NCBI GenBank assembly: GCA_030704615.1
Contig: CM060731.1
Span: 30,444,001-30,508,000, forward strand
Source: Takakia lepidozioides
Lineage: Eukaryota > Streptophyta > Takakiopsida > Takakiales > Takakiaceae
Reading direction: 5' to 3'
Length of the DNA stretch: 64,000 bases
Both the position numbers and the translations under genes were made by a program. Below, in pieces: positions 22,330-31,799 of this stretch; position 1 is the first letter of the stretch, and each line of letters starts with the position of its first letter. Under the pieces are notes generated by a model, which made no database searches, was not told the origin of the DNA, and saw only the letters and a list, made by a program, of their open reading frames with translations.

Positions 22330-23894
22330 GTGACACTATAAGGCTTTAGTACTAATTCTAATAGTGACACGGGTGGGCACCTGTTGCAGTTTAAGGGTCA
22401 TATCCCAGTGGCTCAGGGCACCTGCACCTGCATCCACTGCAAGAACTCCTATGGTTGGCTGGTCATCAACCCAGTCTCACCATAGAAGAAACACTGGTGG
22501 TCTTGCTGGTCATCACTCTAGCCTCACCACCGACAGCATAGTCTAGGATTGACCGGTGATCAAATCCGGTCTAATCCCTATGAAAGCAAAGGCCCACACA
22601 AAACCAACATGGCGCACAGTCAAGCACGTAGGTGTTGGGGGGGGATCCAAACACAAGAAATCAAAACATCAACACCCCCACACCAAAATCCATCTGCAGT
22701 GCTGCTCCTGCAGAATACCCCAGCCCAAAAACCCGGACTGACTCTTGCCTCCACCTATGGAAAGGTTTTGGCCTACCAAGAGGGTGGAAAGCTATGGGAA
22801 GGAGAGACTAAAGCAATTCCTAAACCCAACATGCCCTCATCCCGACACTCTTCATTTCCTCTCTAGCCATACACTAATGTCAAAAAGTGACAGATGTGTT
22901 ATAAACAGACAGCTAAGTGATCATCCCTGACGTGAAACAGCTTCTTCAATAGACCTCAAATAGATATGGGGATGATCTAATTTATATTAGAAAAATTCTA
23001 TAGATTTTTGGTCAGGTCCAAAAAACTAAAAGGTAGGTAGATTTCCCCTTTCTGTAGGTCCATGCGCAAGTTTTGGGTCAAACGGCCTTGGTATGCCAAA
23101 GTTATGGCCAAACAGGCTCTATGTAATTTAAATTAGATAAATAACGAATTTCTTTAATTTTTCACACCCAAAACATTCTCGACATTAAAAGCTGTTCCCA
23201 GGTTATCTACGAGTTCGGAACATATTCATGTAGTTCTCACATACTCCCTGGCGGCGTGGCCTATAATTCCCAGCTCCCAGTCCAAGATCGCCCTCACCTT
23301 TCTGTCATCCATTTTTATCCCATCCTGTGTAATCACATGCCCCAGGAACTAACTCATCAATGGCCACATCAGGCACCACCTGCAAGCTCATTTCAGCAGC
23401 ACCACGTTCTACATTGAGCACCAGCTTGTGCAGGTTAGCACTGCGTTTGATGGTGTCCACCAGCTCAAACATGAACGCTTCCCTGCTCCCCAGCTTGAAG
23501 AAATTTCAGATTCGGCCTGATCTACAGTATCCTTTGTCGCTGAAGCCCAACACTCATTCTCATCACCAGAGCTTCTTGGAAGAGTACTGACAAGCTGGTC
23601 CAACGCCCAGGCCTCATTTAGCTTTGCAATCGCCTTCACCTTTCAGCGCAATCGTTCCATTCCGGAACTACTCTGATGCAAGTAATTTAGTTCTCGTACC
23701 GCCACCATGCTAAGATGCAAAATGAGTACAATCCCATGGACCTACACCTCTTGAGTCTTCAAACTGAATTACGCGGCTCCTTAATAGTGTCTTAATAGTG
23801 TCACTGCGACTGCCCTGCCTTTCTTCTTTGGTCTTGCTTTTCTTTTTCTAAGAGCGAGTATCCACTCATGGGCATGTTGCACTTGCGATTGGGT
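22330..23894. other. Leader-like DNA and a second gypsy scrap
   Basis: No gene upstream of gag. On the minus strand, 23350-23240 reads FLGHVITQDGIKMDDRKVRA, a reverse transcriptase signature of another gypsy family (FLGH..S..G). The surrounding 23640-23350 may belong to it but is too decayed. The rest (22330-23230) is AT-rich with no recognised feature. Confidence 0.45.
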
Positions 23895-24245
23895 TGTCAA
23901 GTTAAATAAACACAGTGTGAAACTAACTAGAATAAATCTAGTTATTTGTATTTAACACTTGGAATTAGTTCAAGTGTTAAGTCAGGTGTCAAGTTTAGCT
24001 TGACACCTGAACCATCTTATCTTCACGAGCTCGCCAGTCGTGCGGCTCATCTCTCTCGAGCTGAGCCTGCACGACCAAGCTCCCTCGTTGCTTAGCATCT
24101 GAGTGTACTTATGGAGGGAGAGTAGGATGTTGTGGGGTGGAGTCCCCATAGCTTGGGGTGCCCCTGGCTTGACTCTTATTTTAACGAGTGATTATGTATT
24201 TCGTGTTTTGTGTCAGCAGCCAGTGTGAGTTTAGTTTTCATATCA
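23895..24245 (+). repeat. LTR-like repeat, first copy
   Basis: A 351-bp sequence starting TGTCAAGTTAAATAAACACA and ending TTTTCATATCA (TG...CA ends) recurs at 30732-31085 in the same orientation with only around ten differences by eye. A diverged relative lies inverted at 55170-55467 in copy 2. It may be the 5' LTR, or the central part of one. Its orientation is opposite to the neighbouring gag, in line with the rearrangement of this locus. Confidence 0.7.
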
Positions 24246-24959
24246 CTCGAGAGAGATGAGCTTGTGTCTTTTAGTGCGAGATACGAGTCTTAAGTTAGCA
24301 CTAGTCTTTTGTTTTTTGAAGCTTCCTTAAGATGTCAACTCAGTTGAGTGAGTGCAAGATTGAGTGGAAAATTAGCAGTTGAAGGGATTACTCGTGTCTA
24401 GGAAACCTATCGTTAAGAGAAAAATGAAATTTTGAGAAGAATGATTGGTTTGTTTACGTGCTTAGCTGCTGATTTCTCTGTGACAGAAGTGATAGTACTG
24501 AATAGAGATGGCATGTAACCAATATCGATGGAGTTTCAGCACCGTAACAAGTGAGCATATGGCGAAGGGATGAGGCAGCCTGCAACTCTTAGGTTGGGAA
24601 AGCGGAGCGTGGAGGCATTAACTACTTTGTAGAGGCCCTGTATGCTAGACAGCGGCTACTTCATACTGTCTTGTATCGGCTTGCGGGCAGCAATATTGTT
24701 GTATGATAAACCAGCGACGTATGATGAACTAGCGAGTTGCCGAAGAAGAGCTAGTTGCCGAAGAAGAAGAAGGTAGTATCTAGGGCAGCAACGCCTTGCT
24801 CATTTATGAGCGTCAGAGTTCGTATCAACTGGAAGTGGTGAACGACTGAGTTAGGTGCCGTTGGTGTTAAGTGCAATAGGGCACCGAAAATGTAAGGGCT
24901 GGAACCAGATGACCAGCAATGCTCCGAATGGTGTAGCCAAGCCGTGTTGGAGCCAACTG
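24246..24959. other. No feature recognised
   Basis: Between the LTR-like repeat and the displaced transposase fragment. A short internal near-repeat, CCAACTGACCAGCAACGCT (24955-24973) against CCAGATGACCAGCAATGCT (24906-24924), is the only structure I see. Confidence 0.35.
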
Positions 24960-25357
24960 ACCAGCAACGCTATGATATGTCAGGGATAAGCCACTTTCTT
25001 CACAAGCGCTTTAGCCCGTATGATCCAGTTTCGTCTCGGACTAGCAGATGCATTATGCACAACATAGAACTTGGTGGAACACTGCGAACTTCGTACTTGG
25101 AAACATCCACCATCTTCTGTTGGATATATAACGCTGGAGTCCGGTATGCTTTTAGCTCTTACAATAACACTTTCAATTAAACATTCTGCTCGAGAATTGT
25201 TCACAAATCCATGGACTTTCATGTTCTCCATATATGAATAATATCTCATCACATCACCAACTAGCTCATAGAAAAGCCAATCTTCCCTTCGACCGGCCAA
25301 AGTCTTTTTAGATTCTGACAGTCGAGACTTTAAGAACCCATGGTAAGCCTCAATAGC
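24960..25357 (-). pseudogene. MULE transposase, middle part, inverted
   Basis: The minus strand reads AIEAYHGFLKSRLSESKK, REDWLFYELVGDVMRYYSYM, FVNNSRAECLIESVIVRAKS and KFYVVHNASAS. This is the expected continuation of the transposase after VPHAGQ at 20895 and before the SWIM finger at 31172. It is displaced by 4.5 kb and on the opposite strand. At both transposase ends the sequence CTGCT or TGCT occurs (…GGACAACTGCT and TGCTATTGAG…). That could be a shared breakpoint or a short duplication. Confidence 0.75.
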
Positions 25358-25692
25358 AGGTCTACCAAGGCCTGGTCACACAAAGCCTGAAACTCCCCCA
25401 ATAACTCTCTCCCTGGGTCCGTGAGTACCTCAGCTGGAGCACCGAATCGGCTAAGTACACAATCCAAGAATGCATACGCAGCTCCCTCACTAGCCTTATC
25501 AGGCAATGGAACCAACTCGATCCACTTGGAGAAGTGCTCCACCATCACCAACACGTACTTGTTGTGGCGCATGGTCAGTGGCAACGGCCCTGCGAAGTCA
25601 AGACTCCACCTGTAGCCCAATCCCATGATCGCAAGAGGGTGCAATTGTGGAGTAGGGGCGTTGAATGAAGCACGCACCCTGTCACACACCAT
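25357..25692 (-). pseudogene. Gypsy integrase core fragment, displaced
   Basis: The minus strand encodes MVCDRVRASFNAPTPQLHPL, LGYRWSLDFAGPLPLT, VLVMVEHFSKWIELVPLP and VLSRFGAPAEVLTDPGRELL, which is the integrase DDE core. It is almost the same as 56950-56640 of copy 2. First Asp in SLDFAG and second in LTDPG (usually LTDQG). The glutamate-bearing end is missing. It abuts pol residues of the opposite strand at about 25693 and transposase at 25357. Confidence 0.8.
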
Positions 25693-25693
25693 G

Positions 25694-27010
25694 AGCAAAG
25701 GCTTGCTGCCATGGCCACAGCTCAGGTGGTACCAGCTCCAAGACCTGAAGGTCCACCTCATATTCCGCCTCAGCAGCGTCATCCTGACGGAGTAGACATG
25801 GGAGGCATGGGATTTATGTGTAAGGCAGCACTACCATTAGTGCAGGTGGAGTCTTCTGCAGTCGTCACTCGAGGAGTAGCACGAGTTCCTGAGCCACGAG
25901 GTGCAGAGGTGGAATTGGATCCACAGCGTGGGGAGGCAAGTCGTCAGGCTAGGCTGCCTCAATCATTCATTTTGGCGGAGACAATGTCAACGACATCCAT
26001 GGCACTTAGTTCTCGCCCGACGGATCGGCTGTTATTGTGCCATTGGGGAGAGCTACACGTGCAGCACTAACACCTGCTGCCAAGGCTAGTGCAGCCAGTG
26101 TGTTGTTGGGGGCGGCCACCTCTATGTATCAGGCCCCACTGTTCTCAGCAACCATGATTGCGACGCCGGGGGTAAGACCAGTTGCAGTGTTCAGACTAGC
26201 AGCAACACTCTACGAGAGTAGGGAGGTCACTTCATCTTCTGCGGAATTAGTGGAAGGTGTAGTGGCAAAGGGATCCTCTGATTTGAGGGTCAAGACTGCC
26301 ACGGCTGTGTCATGGCAAGCTGCAGCTGCCAGGTTGATGGAGCTGCCAGCTAGGCCAGCCTTTGAGCGTGCCATGGTGACACCTGGAGTTGTCTTGTTAG
26401 ACAATCAGGATGACATTTTCTCTTTGAGTGGACCGGTAGGTAAGAGGTACCGGCCATTGCGGGTCTTGTTGGACTCGGGAGCTCAGCCACTGATGTTGGG
26501 CAGAGCCGCTATTGCAGGTTTGGGCCTCATGGAGGCGGATATGGAGCCTTGTCCCTTCCAGATACAGACATCTCTAGGAGGATCAGAGCAGGCTCGGGGC
26601 ATGACACGGCGTGAGTTGGCCATTAGACTACAGCCGGATCATCCTATAGATGGCTCAGTGATGCGAACCAAGGCCATTGTGACAGACGCAGTCTCTTATG
26701 ATGTCCTCGTTGGTGGGGCAGTATTGTATCCCATGGGCTTCACCCTGGATTTTTGGGAGGAGTCAGCATCCTACAGGCCTGGATGGCAGTCAGGGGATGG
26801 TCGTCGTGTACAACTCCCTGTGACATTCATTGGGGGTGTTGCTGCTACCCAGCGAGGCAAGATGCCAACACTAGCAGCCTTTACAGCTGCAGTTAGTTGG
26901 CCTGAAGAGTTGTTAGAGGGCAATGCCCATGCAGGATGTGCCACCTCCAGCAGAGCAGGATGACATGCATGGTACGGCGGAGTTGTCTGCCATGGTTGCT
27001 CACGCTTCAT
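25694..27010 (+). pseudogene. Gypsy pol: gag-pol linker and aspartic protease, copy 1
   Basis: A linker (VVPAPRPEGPPHIPPQQRH) is followed by an Ala/Thr/Ser-rich stretch in changing frames and then a 309-codon open frame (26037-26963). This holds the retroviral-type protease motif VLLDSGAQPLMLGRAAI, with the catalytic Asp at 26472-26474. The frame ends at a stop at 26961. Another frame continues with EQDDMHGTAELSAMVAHASL to about 27045 before the methyltransferase part. Counterpart in copy 2: 62430-61312 and 60060-59950. Confidence 0.75.
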
Positions 27011-27058
27011 TGTGGGGTACGTACGAACAAGGATTTGTAGCAGGCTGCTGATAGACGG

Positions 27059-28130
27059 GTGCAACAAGCCTGGGTAGAGGCCTTTGTACCGTCAGGAGAG
27101 GAGGAGATTGCGGTGATTGCACCAGGACCACCTCAGTTGTCACCATTGGACACCACACCTCTTGTTTGGCAGTGCCCGGATGAAGGCATATGCCTTCTGG
27201 GCTTGTTTGGCGGGATCAGCACTGGATTGGCTGCAGTGTTGCAGGCAGGTGTACGAGTTTGACGTTACCTGTATGTGGAGAGGGATGAGACTGCACGACG
27301 CGTCTCACTGCGCCATGTTGCTCAGTTGGTGCAGCAGTACCCTGACTTGTTGTCGGTGTCTGCAGTTCGTGGATACCAACAAGCCTTGCCAATAAACATC
27401 TCTTTGCTGGGGGCGCATGATTTGGAGTGGATTGGCCCTATTCACTTGGTAGTGGCAGGTTGGCCCTGCCAAGGGCATTCATGAGCCGGGCATGGCAATG
27501 GGTTACAAGATTCAAGGTCACGCCTGTTTTGGGAGATGTTGAGGGTCCTGCGTTATTTACAGCTTCAGCAGACAGACTCTCCGGCATATATCTTGGAGAA
27601 TGTGCCATTGATGGGTGATTCTTGGGCCAAGGTGATGGCTAGTATGCATCAAGTGCGGTCTTGGCTTGGGTTAGCAGTGTTGCTGGATGTAGCTGCAGTG
27701 GGGTCACGGGCTCATCGCCCACGACTATGGTGGACCAACTTGATGCCACCTGCACTGCTCAAGCATGCATTTGATGGGGTGCAGCGGCCACCAAACCTGA
27801 CGGTGGATAGCATTTTGGACATAAGGAGGCAGTCTCAGCATGTGAGACACGATGACCGATCACCTTTGGCAGTGGTCAATAAGGTGGGTCACCCACAAGC
27901 AGCATTGCTTACACTGCTTAGCTTTCCAGGATCTCATGCTTTCTGGGATGGTGGACCTGGCCTCTTGTAGGATAGCCAGTTGCAGCAGTTAGTGGAACCC
28001 AATGCTGACGAGCGCGAGCGGACGATGGGTTTTACCACTGGTACCACGGCGGTGCCATTTTTTTCTAAGGCATCATGTTGTCAGGTGTTGGGGCAAGCAA
28101 TGGATCTCAATTGCTTGACCTGGATTATCA
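27059..28130 (+). pseudogene. Cytosine-5 DNA methyltransferase domain inside gypsy pol, copy 1
   Basis: One frame, broken by three stops, gives about 350 residues with C5-methyltransferase motifs in Dnmt3-like order. Motif I is LFGGISTGLAAVL (27199-27237, preceded by Gly where copy 2 has Asp). Next are YVERDETARR (motif II), PIHLVVAGWPCQGHS (motif IV, catalytic Cys codon 27467-27469), LENVPLMG (motif VI, ENV at 27596-27604), SRAHRPRLWWTNL (motif VIII) and ADERERTMGF (motif IX/X side). Stops fall at about 27260 (TGA for CGA/CGG), 27482 (TGA) and 27968 (TAG for TGG). It would methylate cytosine at C5 using S-adenosylmethionine. It lies between protease and reverse transcriptase, as in copy 2, so it belongs to the element and is not a host gene. 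Confidence 0.85.
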
Positions 28131-28439
28131 GCTTGGCTATGGCTGAGCAGCGCAGAGTACGGAGTACACTTCCCTTGATAGTCTCTCTGCCTATCGAGAC
28201 GGTACAGGCAGCGAGTGGGGGCGAACAGGTGAGGACCACAAGGTGCAGGCCGCATCCATGGCACACGTGGGAGGTGCTCGAGGTTCAAAGGGAGTTGGCA
28301 GCCAAGGTGGCGGTGATGGATGAGGTTGGGGATTTTTCTCGGGTTGAGGAGGTCCTCAAGGATGAGATGGTGGGGCAGGATGAGACATTGTCACTGACAG
28401 AGCAGGCAGTGGTCACTGCTCAAGAGGTTGCAGCATAGT

Positions 28440-30120
28440 AACCACAGGACGCGTCTTCTATCTCTAAGCCTGCTGGACTCAAGGTTGCAGTCACGGAGGA
28501 CAACTGAGAGCCTGATGTTGGACCCATAATCACCGGAAGAGAGAGACGACGTATACGGCGGTTCTTGAGAGCTTACAAGAACTACTTTGCCTTCAGTTTG
28601 AAAGACTTGGGAGCACTGAAGGGCCAAGAGATTCGCATTGAATTGGCCACTGACACACCAATCTTTCAGAGACCCTATAGATCAGTGACATAGAGAGGTC
28701 CTTGATTCAGATGAGGACTCAAGAACTCTGGGAGGCTGGTTTGGTGGAGTTATCTGGTGGAGAGTATGCTTCAGCCATAGTGATGCCAGCCAAGAATGAT
28801 GTCTATGGCAATTGGACAGAGAGACGTATGTGCGGTGATTACCGGGCTGTAAATCGTCATACCAAGTCCGATAGGTATGCCATGTCAACACCAGAGGAGA
28901 TTTTTGATGCCATTGGGCATGCCAAGGTCTTTAGCACTTTGGATTTACGATCCGGATATCACCAGTTGCCGATCAAGGAGGCGGATAAGCAGAAGACGAC
29001 ATTTTGGGGGATCAATGAGCACGGGAAGGATTGCATATACCAGTGGCGGTTCTTACCATTTGGGCTTAAGAACGCTCTTGCAGAGTTTCAGAGAGTCATG
29101 GACAGGATTCTAGCAGGGGTGGAGTTTGCTCGGTGCTACATAGATGACATCATCATCTTTAGTGCTACGGTGGAGGAGCATAAGAGACACCTTCAGATGG
29201 TATTTGAGCGCTTGAGAGCGCACGGATTGAGGTTACATCCGAGGAAATGCAAGTTTTTCCACAACCAGATTGAATATCTGGGTCACATGATATATCCTGG
29301 AGGATTGGGGGTACAGCAGACTAAGGTAGAGGCCATTGCACAGATTCCACGCCCCACGGATGTGAGCCGAGTTTGAGCTTTCATGGGGTTGGCAAACTAT
29401 TATAGACGGTTTGTCAAGGGATTTAGTGCCATTGCAAAGGCTCTAACCAAACTGACCAAGGTGGACCAGGAGTGGCAGTGGGAAGATGAGCAAGAACGAG
29501 CTTTCCAAGAGCTCAAGGCGAGGTTGACCTCGGCGCCCATCTTGAGATGACCTATCAGGGGGCGTCATTTTCAGCTGCATACAGATTGGAGCATGCTGGG
29601 GCTTGGAGCGGTGCTCACACAGGTGGATGATGAGGGAAGAGAGTTTGTAGTAGCTTATGCTAGCCGCTCAAAACAACGCTGCAGAGGCTAATTATAGCTC
29701 ATATGAGAGAGAGTGCTTAGCTGTAGTGTGGGCCGTGGCACACTTCAGGTGCTATCTATACGACAATCTCTTCACCCTTGTCACGGATCACCAGCCACTC
29801 AAGTGGTTGATGGAGTCAGACAAGCTTACGGGGAAGCTTGCACGGTGAGCACTTATACTTCAAGAGTATGATTTTCAGGTTGTGCATCGACCGGGTTTGG
29901 TCAATCGGGATGCGGATGGGTTGAGTCGCAATCCATGCACGAGCCAGCAGGATGACACTGGAGCTCGGTGGCATGGTGAGACGGATGAGGAGATGGTGCC
30001 CAGATGGCATGCATCTGCATTTCTGTGTATCTTGGCAGCGGAAGGGGTTCGGAGATTTCACCCTGGTGACTATGTTTATCTGCAGCAAATTGCTCCAACG
30101 ACCCTGGATGTGACTGCATG
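28440..30120 (+). pseudogene. Gypsy reverse transcriptase and RNase H, copy 1
   Basis: Reverse transcriptase motifs are in order: MCGDYRAVNRHTKSDRYAM, STLDLRSGYHQLPI, QWRFLPFGLKNA, CYIDDIIIF (active site YIDD, about 29137-29150) and IEYLGHMIYPGGLG. RNase H follows with LHTDWSMLGLGAVLTQVDDE, then YERECLAVVWAVAHFRCYLY, FTLVTDHQPLKWLM and VHRPGLVNRDADGLSRNP. The main frame 28702-29376 is open; a TGA at 29374 (CGA in copy 2) and later frameshifts break it. Ty3/gypsy assignment rests on the RT and RNase H order and signature. Confidence 0.9.
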
Positions 30121-30420
30121 ACGTGTTATTTTGAGGGTTCGAGAGGTATTGCCCTCAGGCGTCTTGAGAGGGTCGGGATGACATGACTTGGAAGGACCAT
30201 GTGCGTAATTGCGCGCCATGTCACCTTCCGAATGTCGATGGCAAGATTGACCCAAATTTGGCAGTGGTACTGCAAGTTTGAGATGCATGTTGTGTGGGTC
30301 TGCTAGAGGGGCAATCACCATGCTGGTGTGCTTGACTCCACCTCTTGAGATGATGGGGATTGGTTATGTCCACATTGCATTGGATAGTGGGAGTGGATAC
30401 AACCATGGAACGCTAACAAG
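30036..30420 (+). pseudogene. Integrase C-terminus and PHD-finger remnant, copy 1
   Basis: After FLCILAAEG the frame jumps straight to VRRFHPGDYVYLQQIAPTTL, a deletion of roughly 500 codons of integrase relative to copy 2. A stop (TGA 30119) and frameshifts follow. Then RCMLCGSARGAITMLVC gives the first three zinc ligands of a PHD finger (first Cys codon 30284-30286). It is joined directly to LTPPLEM, so the DxC..GWH..C centre is deleted. See copy 2 for the fuller finger. Confidence 0.65.
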
Positions 30421-30644
30421 AAATGCAAGGTCAAGCTACTAGGAGACCAACACACGAGATCCTAACTCAAGTTCACAGATTGCAAGACGGCGACTAACGA
30501 TGGGGCTATTCTTGTACCCGGCCTCTTGGTCTATAGAGTTTGAGTACAATAGGGACAGTGATAGAGGACTTAGTACGGCTGTGGCTATTACATCTTGTAG
30601 CTATCTGGAGTTAGAGGGACCTAACCAACAGCTAGGGGGGCGAT

Positions 30645-31171
30645 TGTGGCAGACTACTTTATTGTGCATATATGTGTGGTGTGGTTTAGACAACGATATA
30701 GTTGTGTAGCGATACGTATGCGCACGACAGCTGTCAAGTTAAATAAACACAGTGTGAAACTAACTAGAATAAATCTAGTTATTTGTATTTAACACTTGGA
30801 ATTAGTTCAAGTGTTAAGTCAGGTGTCAAGTTTAGCTTGACACCTGAACCATCTTATCTTCACGAGCTCGTCAGTCGTGCGGCTCATCTCTCTCGAGTTG
30901 AGCCTGCACGACCGAGCTCCCTCGTTGCTTAACATCTGAGTGTACTTATGGAGGGAGAGTAGGATGTTGTGGGGTGGAGTCCCCATAGCTTGGGGTGCCC
31001 CTAGCTTGACTCTTATTTTAAAGAGTGATTATATTGTATTTCGTGTTTTGTGTCAATAGCCAGTGTGAGTTTAGTTTTCATATCATTGTGGCAGACTACT
31101 TTATTGTGCATATATGTGTGGTGTGGTTTGGACAGCGATGTAGTTGTGTAGCAATACGTATGCGCACGACA
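30645..31171 (+). repeat. 3' LTR-like end of copy 1
   Basis: A purine-rich tract (GCTAGGGGGGCGA, 30631-30643) sits just before TGTGGCAGACTAC. An 85-bp unit (30645-30729), a 354-bp body TGTCAAG...TCATATCA (30732-31085) and a second 85-bp unit (31087-31171) follow, ending GCGCACGACA. Copy 2 ends at the same base. The body alone recurs at 23895-24245. Either this is one 527-bp LTR whose ends are direct repeats, or a short terminal-repeat element is fixed inside. Confidence 0.7.
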
Positions 31172-31793
31172 GGGCAAAGAGGGGTAACATCTGCAAACAT
31201 CAGATAAAAATTGTGCAATTGACAGGTAACACATCAAACCGTCGTATTCTGCAAGCATGTGGGACGGAGTACGGATTGATACGTGGTGGACTTTAGGCAT
31301 TGTTTGAAATCGACAATGACACACAAGAAACAAATTTACCAGTTCTTGAAGGTAAATATGAATTGTGATCATGATCGTTTATGCAAAAAAATAATCCATT
31401 GTACGTATTATTTGATTATATGTATGTGTATTTGCAGATTTGGTGAACACGGATGGGAGAACACCTCCTCAACCACGAGTTACGACAACAGTATTGGATG
31501 GTATGAAAGAAATCAAAGAGACCGTGCATAATATCATTAAAGTTGCAGAAGGAAGTGACAAACAAGTTCTTCATCACACTTTGGCCATGCTCAAGGTTGT
31601 TTATGGTGAGGTTCGATCAATTCGAGCATTAGTGGAGGAAGACATGATCCATCCAGCCCATGCTTTCCGCAAAGTTGACGATGGACGTGATAATTCAACT
31701 CGACGTTTAAAAGATTTTATAGAGCGTAGTAAGACATGGAAGCGAAGTAATGTGGGTACAAGTCATCATGAAGTGCAAGATGGTAGTCCGTAG
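31172..31793 (+). pseudogene. MULE transposase, SWIM finger and C-terminus
   Basis: Directly after the retrotransposon end the plus strand reads KRGNICKHQIKIVQL, the CKH end of a SWIM zinc finger, then RRILQACGTEYGLIRGGL and a stop (31285). An intron from about 31348 to 31437 (GGTAAATATG...TTTGCAG) leads to an open C-terminal frame, LVNTDGRTPPQPRVTTTVLD to TAG 31791-31793, with EIKETVHNIIKVAEGSDKQ and RALVEEDMIHPAHAFRKV. SWIM fingers follow the DDE core in plant MULE transposases. The first SWIM cysteines are not found next to the retrotransposon. Confidence 0.7.
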
Positions 31794-31799
31794 AAATAT

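Larger units (their letters stand above)
20896..31171. mobile_element. Ty3/gypsy retrotransposon copy 1 (DNMT- and PHD-bearing), rearranged
   Basis: Gag lies on the minus strand (22329-20896) and pol on the plus strand (25694-30420). Gag stops at LQQL and pol starts at the very next residues (QKLAAM) when compared with copy 2, where the two are continuous. The 20896-25692 segment therefore looks inverted. The inverted stretch also holds an integrase fragment and the middle of the MULE transposase. Pol order is protease, C5 DNA methyltransferase, reverse transcriptase, RNase H, end of integrase, PHD remnant. The core integrase is missing from its normal place (between 30035 and 30045). An LTR-like end at 30645-31171 directly joins the transposase gene. 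Many stops and frameshifts mean it is not functional. Confidence 0.8.

Noticed and set aside
28073-28288. Minus-strand ORFs opposite gypsy pol
   Set aside because: Shadows of the pol frame; mirrored in copy 2 only because the DNA is shared.
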